A stretch of 27,834 nt of DNA, taken from Thamnocephalis sphaerospora (taxonomy: Eukaryota > Zoopagomycota > Zoopagomycetes > Zoopagales > Sigmoideomycetaceae). The notes under the pieces are model-generated. The model was not told where the DNA came from. It was given only the letters and a program-made list of their open reading frames with translations, and ran no database searches. This document shows positions 9,408-18,368 of the stretch, piece by piece. Every line of letters starts with the position of its first letter. Positions within the stretch are counted from its first letter, which is position 1. The DNA lies in the NCBI GenBank assembly GCA_003614735.1, contig KZ992589.1:1-27834 (forward strand), given 5' to 3'. Made by a program: the position numbers and the translations under genes.

Positions 9408-10733
9408 GAAGAACGTAAGTGAGAGAAAGACGGAGGGAGGGGAAGGCGCGTCTGCCAACAAAGGCGCAAGACGATGCTTGCGGAGTCGGAATGTAGGCGT
9501 TGAAGGAGGAAAACACGAAGCGGAGCAATCTATGCTAACACCAGGGGCAAGACAAAGCTGATAGGCAGAGTGGCAAAACGGGCGTCCTTGTGCAAAAGTC
9601 CTGGCTGGCCAGGAAAGGGTGAAGCAAACAGACCTCGGGAACACGCTACAACACTGCCGTAAACGGGCTAAACATGCAAAGTGCTGATGGGGATAGTGAC
9701 GGCAATGCAACGGCACAGACAAACCAACAAAACTGATGACACCAATGGGTTTGCATGTGCCTATGCGCTGGCGAATATATAAACGACCAGCTCATCCAGG
9801 TGTGTGGGCGGGTATACAAGCTGCAGCGTGAATGGACGTGTCAGCTGGGCGCAGCCAACTCGTAAGGGTAAAAACGCCAAGAAAACCAGGCCATTTGCAT
9901 TTGAGCTATTAATGTCGACAGGAAACGTGAGATGACAAGATCACACACCAGAATAGCTTTAAGGCCGGAGCTCCCTTTGCGTAACCAGGTCAGCGCTAAT
10001 CGCATAGTGTCTGTACAAGACTCGTCTACATGCAAGACGAGGCTGTGTGTGTGCTGCGCCTGTCCATCACAAAGACCGGCTAGCTGCGATGCAAGGACAC
10101 CGCCAAGAATAAACACATGGGGGTGAAACAATTCGTAATTAGCGCAGACTCTAGGACCAAGCGGTAAATAGCACGTGAACGCAGATGCAGGAGAGCAGGA
10201 CGCTCGTGGCATTCGTATAGAAAAGGGCATGTCTCACGCCAGACTTCTGGTAGCTTGGGCGTTCCGGCGAAAACTACAGCACAAAGCCGCTCATTACAGT
10301 GTCCTGCTAGCCAGGCTTAAAACAGAGCTGGGGCTGTGTACGGCACGCGATACCAAGCATGAGACGATGCTGCATGTTCACTTTGATCACACCGAGGTGC
10401 AATCGTTTTCGGACATGTTCAGCGTGTCTTAACAACCTGCGAGAACCGCTCTATATCATGCATCTTGTAGTACATATGCAGTAGCCACACAAAGATGGCA
10501 TCTGAAAAAGCGCGCAAGTGGATAGACCGACTGCTCGCAATGTGAAATCACATGGCATACCATATCGCCACCGTCAAGCGCTGCACCAGCACCAAGAATG
10601 AACAGCTACCAGGAATAACAATGGCTGGTTTAAGCGGGTCGTCTGCATCGTCCAGATGTACAACCAGTTTATTACACGATTGTCGAACCGCCGTGAACGC
10701 GCTTGCTGCGCCAACAGCGATTCTCTTTGGCTT
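9408..10733. other. Long spacer between P6 and P5
   Basis: 1.3 kb without a supported gene. The P5 leader and promoter candidates lie at its left (see 9762-9787). A minus-strand frame at 9841-10230 (GTG or similar start) ends in a hydrophobic stretch with LKAILVCDLVIS, and a + frame at 10175-10432 looks mildly coding-like. Neither has a recognisable domain or credible start. The spacer is large enough to have held another family copy, now decayed. Confidence 0.35.
9762..9787. promoter_or_regulatory. Candidate P5 promoter: TATGCGCTG plus TATATAAACGAC
   Basis: Two shared words sit together 5' of P5. TATATAAACGAC at 9776-9787 is identical to the word 5' of P4. TATGCGCTG at 9762-9770 is identical to a word at 11245-11253, 5' of P6, where it also directly abuts an ATATA. 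The distance to the P5 ATG is about 370 bases. The combination suggests promoters copied along with the genes; it is not proof of function. Confidence 0.35.
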
Positions 10734-11090
10734 CTAGCAGCTATCACATATTTCCGCAGTGCTTGCGCATCCCAGACAACAGCCGAAACAAGCGTGAATG
10801 CAATCCGGTATGTAGAGACAGCAAAAGGGATCACAGTGTAATCCACCCAGGTTAAAATCAACGCGTGCGTCTGACCTCTTCCGCGTGTTGCCGCCCAGTT
10901 CTGTGGTCATGGTGGCAGCAGGCGGCTGTTCGCAAATCACCGCAGCCGGAGACGGCTCATTGGCATCCGATTGCTCCTTGTACGGCGGCGGAGGATCCTG
11001 TAGAGAGTACGAATGTTCTACTGACGACAGTGTAGCTTCCGTGCTATAGCGTGGTGGGGCCACTGCGTGTGGGACCGGTGCTGCCTCCAT
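10734..11090 (-). CDS. Tandem-family protein P6, PPxY motifs and Cys-rich tail
   Basis: A compact 118-aa frame from the ATG at 11090 (MEAAPVPHAVAPPRYSTE) to TAG 10734-10736. It has two PPxY motifs, APPRYS near residue 13 and DPPPPYKE near residue 36, and ends in a dense cysteine segment that includes HCDPFCCLYIPDCIHACFGC, finishing CDSC. The middle is short, Pro/Thr-rich and followed by a basic patch (NTRKRSDAR). PPxY plus a Cys-rich tail is an architecture seen in membrane-bound adaptors of Rsp5/NEDD4 ubiquitin ligases in general; applying it here is inference. P6 lacks the clear CAPL/YAAPL motif of P1, P2, P4 and P5, so its membership rests on position, strand, composition, tail and a promoter word shared with P5. 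Confidence 0.62.
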   Translation of the reverse strand: MEAAPVPHAVAPPRYSTEATLSSVEHSYSLQDPPPPYKEQSDANEPSPAAVICEQPPAATMTTELGGNTRKRSDARVDFNLGGLHCDPFCCLYIPDCIHACFGCCLGCASTAEICDSC

Positions 11091-11244
11091 GCGAACGATG
11101 CCGATCGTGTTTGCTCACAACTGACTGATGCAAAAATGCTGGCACTGCGGTGAACACTCGAGTGTAGTGCGAATGCAAGGGATACGAATAAAGAGTGGCG
11201 GCAAGAGTGGAGCAAAGGGCTGAAATGCAAATAGATCACCAATT

Positions 11245-11258
11245 TATGCGCTGATATA
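11245..11258. promoter_or_regulatory. Candidate P6 promoter, TATGCGCTG beside ATATA
   Basis: The nine-base word TATGCGCTG (11245-11253) is directly followed by ATATA and lies about 160 bases 5' of the P6 start. The same word precedes the TATA-like element of P5. Weak on its own, more interesting as a pair. Confidence 0.3.
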
Positions 11259-11311
11259 GTCTGGCATCTATTTTAAGCGCCAAAGTCGTAGCCAACCATC
11301 AACCCGACGCA

Positions 11312-11326
11312 TCTCTCTCTCTCTCT
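11312..11326. repeat. (TC)n dinucleotide repeat
   Basis: Short perfect run of TC dinucleotides in the spacer 5' of P6. Confidence 0.8.
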
Positions 11327-11598
11327 GAAAATACTTTTTCAAGCCATCGTGTCATCTTAATGCCGTATAGCCGAAAGCTAGCGCTGTACCAGTAAGCACC
11401 ACCGGATGATTGCAGCCGTAATACAGTACCACCACAGCACAGCACACTCACAAAAGCTGCGGGTGACCCACACGTGCACGTCAGAACGCTAAACACGATG
11501 GTGGTAGTGCGACCAACTAGTCGTCATGTATGCACTGACTTTAGTGTCAACAACACAAAAAGATATTCGTTCAGCATCACAGTACTCGGCCGATAACA

Positions 11599-13897
11599 CT
11601 ATCCACGCGTGCCATAATCGCCAGGCTGTCTACTGCTAGCAAGAGCCTGGCCCTCTTCTACACTGTGTCCCGCATTCGCCTGTGACATGCTACTTGCTCC
11701 GGTGGCACCCAGTAGCCATTGTTTCTCGTCACTACTGTCTCCGGTCATGGCTCCATTTTCGTCGCCACTGTTGGCCAAGCCATTCGCAGTGTCGGTAGCG
11801 TCGTTGTATCGTCGTCCATGGTTGGAGCGGCCACGACCAGTCTTTCGACTTGCGCGTCCAGGACGGAAGGCCGGAGGCGATATGCTGGCCGACACTTCGT
11901 TTTCATTGGACGGCATGGTGATGACGATGGCAGGCTCATTCGCATTAGCGTTGATGTTTATCGCCGTGTCGCTGTGCATCGCTCCTGGCATAGAAGCGCG
12001 GCGAGAGGCGGTGATGTCCGCAGCAGCATTGTCGGCATGGAGTGTGGACTGCGTGTTGGGCATGGCGGAAGCATGGGCGTCAGCCCTCGGCTTGTTGTGG
12101 CCCACATCAGCGCTCAGACTGCGTCGCGGCCGCCGCGGCACGGCACGCGTAGACGGCGAGCGAATGGCGGCCTGGAAGGCGCGAGCCACCTTGAGCTTGG
12201 TGTGCATATCGACATAAACATCCGTTTCGTCGACAATTTCCTCCTGAATCAGCTCCTCGATCACATCCTCCAGCGTAATCACACCGACGGTCATGCCCTG
12301 GCCATTTTCCACAACGGCCATATGGCCTTGGATGGGCATCATGTTTTGGTGAGCCATCATCACACACACGTCAGCATGTCCTCGACCCCGCAACACTCAC
12401 TGTTGCCCTCCTGGAATGCATTCAGCAGATCAAAGGCCGGTGCATGCACGCTAACTTTGGTAACGTAGTTGAGATTCACCGACGACACGGGTGTTGCATC
12501 GTCCGGGTCCAGTAGAATCAGCGCCTGGATCCAAGATCGTCAGCGTCGGCGACGTAATGGCATGAAAACACCCACACTTGTCACCCAGTCACCTACCTTG
12601 GACAGCAGGATGCCAATGATGTTCTCACGGCGACCCTCGTACACCGGAATACGACTGTGGCCGGTCTCGACGATCTGCGTAAGCAGTACGCGATCCAGGC
12701 AGGCGTCGACTGAGATGGCAAACGTATCTTCAAGCTGTTCAGGTGCAGACACGTGTTAGGCAGACGCAGCAGGCTAAAGCACGCTGCCTGATCCAGTGCT
12801 ACTTGCCACGGTCATAATGCTGCCCGCCTGCTTTCCCTGCATGTCCAAGGCACCGCGAATGATCGTCACCTCATCCTGGGTAAGATCTCCGTGCTGCATG
12901 TCGCTATGGAAAGCCACCAGCTCCTTGAGCTCTATCGCAGAGCGCAGCAACATACGTCAGATTTGTCGCGAGAACGACATGCCATGCTGCTGCTAACGGA
13001 TGCCTACCAGCGCGACGGTAGACGACCTCGTGCTCTTCACCGAGCATCCAATCAAGCAGTTTGGAGATGGGGTATGCAATCCAGTACTAGGCATAGCGCA
13101 TCACGATAGACAGTATGTGAGAAAGGGCACGTGTAGAGGCCACAATAAGGCGCCTGCCCCAAAAGGCTACCTACCATGGACCAGATCAGAATGCGCACCG
13201 GCCTGCAGACCGTCCATGCGCAAGGCGGTGTTAACGGGCGGCAAGATGCGCTCATCCACGCATACATCTGCATGTACGCAGACCTACCAGGCAAAAAAAG
13301 CACCAATGCGAAGGCCATGCCGGGCGCATACACTCTGCGGGATGATTTCACCAAAGACAAAGATGAGGCCCGTCGAGACAATCACAGCCGCGATGCCGCC
13401 GCCAACGATCGAATGCATGACAATACTGCGCGATGGCCGGGGAACGCGCTGTCGCGTGAGTAAGACGCACAGGACAAGGCACCGCTGTCGCCGACGCAGA
13501 TCGGTACGCACGGAAGTGCCTCGTTGATCAAGGTATTGGTCAGCAGCAGGGTGACCAGCAGCAGATGGCCGTTGGCACGGATAGGCTGGATGCGGCGCGC
13601 CCATTTGCGCTGCTTTTCGTCGCCGCTGTTGGCCAGGATATGCAGGCTGGTGCCGTTAAGCGACATGAGACCAAGCGTCAGGCCTGGTGGCCGTCCGAGC
13701 GTAATCGCAACGCCGTGTCAGCGCACTGAGGCCAAGCTGCTCCAGCCGACGATGCACTTACCGGCAATAAGGCCGCCAAAGAGCACCAGGAACATGACGC
13801 CCAGAAGACGGGTTACAAACGACTGATCGCCTATAGGCACCGCTGGCTCGTCAGGCTGGAACGCCGACCAGGCAGACGACAAGGCAGTCAACAGCAT
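11599..13897 (-). CDS. MAM3: CNNM/Mam3-type membrane protein (DUF21 plus CBS pair)
   Basis: Nine exons give 555 aa: 13762-13897, 13512-13683, 13288-13425, 13175-13202, 13008-13086, 12807-12931, 12597-12734, 12401-12524, 11599-12326. Residues about 31-200 form the CNNM transmembrane domain, with [34 protein letters not shown] and the hallmark [15 protein letters not shown]. Then come [19 protein letters not shown] and [17 protein letters not shown] (first CBS), and [20 protein letters not shown] (second CBS). The last 200 residues are low-complexity. The family affects Mg/metal homeostasis at vacuole or plasma membrane; yeast Mam3 is vacuolar. Intron 6 needs a GC donor (GCAAGT) to keep the MT.LEDTF alignment, and one exon is only 28 nt. 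An in-frame TGA upstream fixes the ATG at 13897; a well-formed intron (13932-13994, CTAAC branch, CTGCAG end) probably lies in the 5' leader. Confidence 0.9.
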
Positions 13898-14744
13898 GGC
13901 CAGTGTCAGTGGTCAAACGGGCTAGGATTCTCTGCAGAGGCCGGGAAGGCGCGTTAGATAGAGAAGAGAAGGAGACGATGGAGAGACTGTTTACCACCAA
14001 AGCCGCCAAAGACAACAGCACAGGCTGGCCAAGTGGTGTGAGCGTGCCGCGTGGCACAGGACGGTGTAAAGCAACGACATACCGTCACGCCCACGATAGA
14101 GAGGGTGCAGCCTACGACATTGCGTGCAAACTGCATACAGTTCATTGGTTGCGCAGCTTGCGCTAGTCCTCGCGCACGAGTGGCGGCCGGACGCAAGCAG
14201 CACCCCTTTTCAACTTGCTGTGCTTCGCTTTGTGAGTGTGTATGCGGCACCAGTCGCCTTCAAGCCCGCCGTCCTTTTTTTCTTTTCGCCCGCCGCATAC
14301 AGCGCAATTGCACCCTCACCTGCTTTGTCTTGTAGTCACCCCGCCCGCCCCCCATCTTACACCCTGTTCACCCCCGTCCGCCCCCACCACCAGCGTCAGT
14401 GCTCAGCTGCCACGCTACTCTTTCTACGTCCTTGTGTAAGTACTCAATAATGTCGTGCTCTTGCTCGTCCTACGTGTCGGTTGGCGATGGTGTCTGGTCG
14501 GTCGATCGACGACACCTTGACAACCGTCCAATCCGCCTGTGATGGTGGGTCATGATGCCTCAGGCACAACGTAGATACGCCGTGGCGGTTGGTGATTTGG
14601 ACGGCCGACGGTGCGTCTCCTGGCAGCTAGTGCCAGCCTCGTCAGCCATCCGAGATGGACATGATTGCTTCTTTCGGTGTAATCGCGTATCTATTGATTT
14701 GTCCCCGGCTACTGGTGCCCACTCGCCATCGCCCACGCACGCGC

Positions 14745-14773
14745 GTGTGTGTGTGTGTGTGTATGTGTGTGTG
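14745..14773. repeat. (GT)n microsatellite
   Basis: A GT run interrupted once by AT. It lies in a + frame that would translate it as alternating Val/Cys, which I regard as non-coding. Confidence 0.9.
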
Positions 14774-15395
14774 CGGCGTGACACAGCCGTTGTGGTGGTG
14801 ACAACGGACACAACAAACAGGCAACGCCCTCCTTTGTGTAGTTGTTATCCCAGCCTCCCTTTCTCTTTCTCACCTTGACACGTTCACGGTGTTTGCGCGT
14901 GCACTACGTACACCGCCGTTTCTTCTCGCACTTCTACGCGAATCCATTGGCTTCTTCGCGTGTCTTTTTTTCACTCCGCTACCACTGTTTGTAACGTTCG
15001 CACACCGCCTACACTTGCTCACACGCGCGTCCCTCTTCCCGCACGCTACAGAGCTAGCACCGTCGTCGTCTTGCCACCGTTCCTATCATTGCCACCACCA
15101 CTACACTACTACTACCAGCACACTAGCACAACCACCGTCTACCCACCGCTGCTTTCACCACACCTCTGCCTGTGTCTCTGCCACTTTGCCACGTGTAATC
15201 ATGGCTACGCGCTCAGAGTCGGTCGGCGGGGACTACTTGAATGCTGGCCTGGGCGGTTTTATCGATAGGTAGGTTGCTAGAGCGCGGTTCGCGAGGCTTC
15301 TTGGCACCTGCGGACCGGCAGGTGTTTGAGCGAATCCCGCCTAGACACTGACTAAGCATACGGTCGTGCGCCACACTTTACGCTGACTCACCGCG

Positions 15396-15402
15396 TATAA
15401 AA
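15396..15402 (+). promoter_or_regulatory. TATA box 5' of the GATA gene
   Basis: TATAAAA in canonical + orientation, 97 bases before the ATG at 15493. It supports that ATG as the start, because a first exon at 15201-15268 would place this TATA box inside an intron. Confidence 0.5.
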
Positions 15403-15492
15403 CCGTGTGCGGTCCGCACTCCTTGTTCTGCGGTGCGCTCTTTGCATTTGCATTCAACTTTTCACCACCAACCCACCACCTGCACACCTGTC

Positions 15493-17255
15493 ATGGACAC
15501 TTTTCCGTCCGCATATACACACGATAGCGGTCTACTCTTTCTCTCCTTGACTCGGTCGCGGCAGGCATGGACTACCTCGCTGTTTAAGCGGCCCGCGGAC
15601 TCTGGTATAGCGAGCGACCGCGCCGCCGACGAGCCAGTCGGCAGCTGCACGGTAGTCATTGGTCCGCACATGTTTCCGGACACGCGGTTCTTTCGTCTGC
15701 CGTGCGAACCCCAGCCGTCGAGCGGCCAGGATGCAATGGCGCTAGACGACTTGGCGGCCGCGTCGGTGCCGTACCGGCTGGCCTTTGAGTTTCGCGAAAA
15801 CCCGACGGACCGCTGGCTGCTGCCGGAAGATGCGGTCGTTGAGGCGCTCAACATGGCACCTCCCTACGAGGTGGGTGCAGCAAAGGCTTGGACAATGATG
15901 CACCGCATGACAGAGGCACTAACCAGACATCGCGGTGTACAGGTGATTGCTACGTTCTGTCTGCCGACCATGGAGGGAGCTGCAGCGGCGGCCACCACCA
16001 AACCGATTGGACAGCAGATTACCATGCACTTTTCCGAGGTGTCGCAGACACTTTGGGATGATATTCGCGCGTCTGCGGGCGACCAGCACCTTGCTGTACA
16101 ACAACTGGTCAAAGACGTGCGTGGTGCGCAACCTGCAGTGACCGCTGGCGTTGACCACTGACGTAACCTGTTTCTGCTGCGCTAGATCCACTTTAATCTG
16201 GATGATGCGCTCGGCCCGATTCGGATTCCGTATGAGCAGCCACGCACGCTGGCCGAGGTGAGCATCATCGGCCGTAGCAGCGACGCTGAGCATCAGTATG
16301 GCGGACAGCTCATGCTTGGAATGGCCCACCGCGTATGGCAGATTCTGCACAAGCGGATGGAGCACGACGAGCGTATCTCTCTGTACGGCACGCCCACGTC
16401 CGGTCGTCTTGGCGGTTCTATGCGAATGAGTGCGTCGAGCGCCGCCAGAAAGCGCGCGCCCGAGGCCAAGGTAAGCACGCGTGTGATAGTAACGGGCTCT
16501 GTGGATCAGCAAGCAATTTACCACGGCGTCTGACGCGCGTCATCCTTGACATTAGCCTGCTGATCCGCGCCGGTCTACCAAAAAGGCACGCGGTACAGGT
16601 AAGAGCGCAGGCTTGCGGGCAGCCATGTGTATGGTTACAGCGGCTTACGCGTGCATTTTCCATGCACGATTTGTGCAACAGCTGCATCCCCCAAGAAGAC
16701 CAAGCGGGCCACCAACACCGCATCAAGCACCGACGAAATGGGCGTAGCGTCACATGTCGCGGGCTTGGCAGGCGACGGTGCCGTGTCTGCCGGCGGTGCG
16801 AAAAAGTGCATGTACTGCGGCTGCAAGAGCACACCAATGTGGCGACGTGGTCCGCACGGAGCAGGTAAGCCATCAGACCGACGAGGGGCAGGATTGCGGC
16901 GGTGGATCGTTGCTGACTGTCCGGCGCGCTGCCACCTGTAGGAACCCTTTGCAATGCATGCGGCGTCAAGTGGAAACATGGAAAGATTCTGCAGGGTGTC
17001 ACGCCGGGTGCTGGCGACGCGCCATCTAGCTCGCCAGCAGCCGCAGCAGCTGAGGATGGCGTTGACCGGAGAGCATTGGCGTCGGCGGTGCGGCCAAAGA
17101 CACCGTCTAGCGCGGCAACTACGCAGATGACGCTGGCAGAGTCTCCCCTTGGCGGCACAGCAGACGTGGGTAGCACCGGCGCATTCTCGTCTGGCCACGC
17201 ATCAGCGCCGCTAAAGAAGCGCTTTTCCACGCCCACTGGTGAGCAGTCGCGTTAG
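15493..17255 (+). CDS. GATA-type zinc-finger protein
   Basis: Six exons give 458 aa: 15493-15870, 15943-16116, 16186-16470, 16556-16598, 16682-16864, 16942-17255. A single GATA finger at about residues 336-361 reads C-x2-C-x18-C-x2-C, with CMYCGCKSTPMWRRGPHGA joined across an intron to GTLCNACGVKWKHGKIL. Basic patches (RRSTKKAR, SPKKTKR) before it look like nuclear signals. The 330-residue N-terminal part looks folded (for example YRLAFEFRENPTDRWLLPED) but I do not recognise it. Expected role: DNA binding at GATA-like sites in the nucleus. Uncertainties: intron 1 (72 nt, CTAAC branch) leaves the frame open if retained; an alternative first exon at 15201-15268 (MATRSESVGGDYLNAGLGGF) could splice to 15528; and a 47-nt intron from 17240 could skip the stop and change the C-terminus. 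Confidence 0.82.
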
Positions 17256-18368
17256 GTCTGGCGCGATTGCGGCAGCAGGCCCGCAGGTTCTCGGCCGAAT
17301 TTACACCTGCCGTTCCTGACCCATTCTCTTACGGGCTCTGTTCCACATGGCGCTTATCCGACGCGCACGCAGCTGCGAGCATGACAGCAACCACGGTGTC
17401 TGCCGACACTGCGGCATTCACCTCTCCTTCGCCATCGCGTGCTTCGCCTGCCATCACGCGACCGACCGTCTAGCACACATGGCACTTTGAAGACGCTGCA
17501 TTCATCTACATGCTACAGCTGCCTGTAAACAGGTACCGCATGTTCAGATGCCTGCTGCTGCTCGCTCGTCACCATCTAGCGTCGCTTCTTGCCTCCATCT
17601 CTATGTGTAGCAATTCCGCGCATTCGACTTTTATGCACATATATGTTTCCTTTCCCCTTTTGGCACGGGCGACGCGCTGCGTGCGCGCATACAGCAAACC
17701 CCTCCGCGCAACATTTGCGGGCAACTGCGCACGCCCTTGCCCCGGCCCGGCCCTACACGCCTCGATGTAGTTGATCTGTACTTTGATAGTGCACCTACGC
17801 ACACATTGCCCTTTTGCGCAGTCCTGTCTGCGCGTCTCCTGGTGCCATGGCAACATCAACACTCGCTACGCACCCACCCGCCTGCTTTCAGAGCCCACCA
17901 TTATTACGCGACTCTTGCCGACGCAGCGGTCTAAGTGATGCAATCCGTAGATGTCCGCCTTTGTTAAAAAAACTCTTCACAGTAACGCTGCGATAAAAAC
18001 TGTGCCAGCGCACTACATCTCATCATTACCACTTCCCCATACTCCTCTGTCTGAACATGTGGTGCTTGTAATACTTTTACACAAATGGACAGCATGCGCC
18101 TTGGCACCGGCATGGCTCGTTTGCCAGATCTGGGCAAAGAGAGAGAGAGAGATAATGTAGGGAGGAAAGGAGGGAGGATGGTGCGCAACAAGGAGGCCAA
18201 CATAGGTATGCACCGCGTGTATGCGTGTCATCTACAAGTCTTGAAGCATGAGTAGCATGTAATAGCAAAGCACAAAACACACGGATGTACGCGTGGCGCA
18301 TGGCTGACCACGAGACGCTGGCCGAACATGAATTAGCATGTCGCACCTGCATCTTGGCAAGGGGGCAT
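17256..18368. other. Convergent 3' region, no supported gene
   Basis: 1.1 kb between the GATA gene (+) and the LRR gene (-), which point at each other, so both 3' UTRs lie here. The + frame at 17267-17473 is Ala/Ser/Thr/Pro-rich and could be an extra 3' exon of the GATA gene, but no splice pair brings it into frame. A short (AG)n tract lies at 18138-18152. Nothing else was recognised. Confidence 0.4.
18138..18152. repeat. (AG)n dinucleotide repeat
   Basis: Short perfect AG run in the convergent spacer. Confidence 0.85.

Larger units (their letters stand above)
11091..11598. other. Spacer between MAM3-like gene 3' end and P6
   Basis: About 510 bases. It contains the P6 promoter candidate (11245-11258) and a (TC)n tract at 11312-11326. 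The minus-strand frame at 11299-11496 carries no motif I recognise. The left neighbour P6 and the right neighbour MAM3-like gene are both on the minus strand, so this also holds the MAM3-like 3' flank. Confidence 0.4.
13898..15492. other. Divergent intergenic region, MAM3-like and GATA genes
   Basis: 1.6 kb of pyrimidine-rich, CACC-rich sequence, open in several + frames only because of low complexity. It holds a possible 5' leader intron of the MAM3-like gene (13932-13994, minus), a (TG)n tract (14745-14773), a GTAAGT donor-like site near 14436 that may belong to an untranslated leader exon, a potential alternative first coding exon of the GATA gene (15201-15268) and a TATA box at 15396-15402. 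Confidence 0.45.

Noticed and set aside
10574-10861. Hydrophobic minus-strand frame overlapping P6
   Set aside because: It is the shifted reading of the Cys-codon-rich P6 tail: TGT/TGC codons become Val/Leu/Ala-type codons when shifted. It has no in-frame join to P6 because no AG acceptor lies in the right place.
10734-11090. Pmp3/proteolipid resemblance of LYIPDCIHACFGC in P6
   Set aside because: Only a few positions fit (YIP, IHA); the Pmp3 first helix is absent and the cysteines dominate.
12107-12367. Alternative Cys/Gly-rich frames across the CBS region
   Set aside because: Shadows of the MAM3-like exon 9, which matches CNNM proteins residue by residue.
14552-15272. Several + frames of about 100-130 codons in the pyrimidine-rich region
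   Set aside because: Low-complexity translation of (GT)n and CACC tracts; no motif, and this looks like promoter and leader.
15285-15352. Stretch with a tRNA B-box-like word
   Set aside because: No matching acceptor stem, A box or cloverleaf could be drawn.
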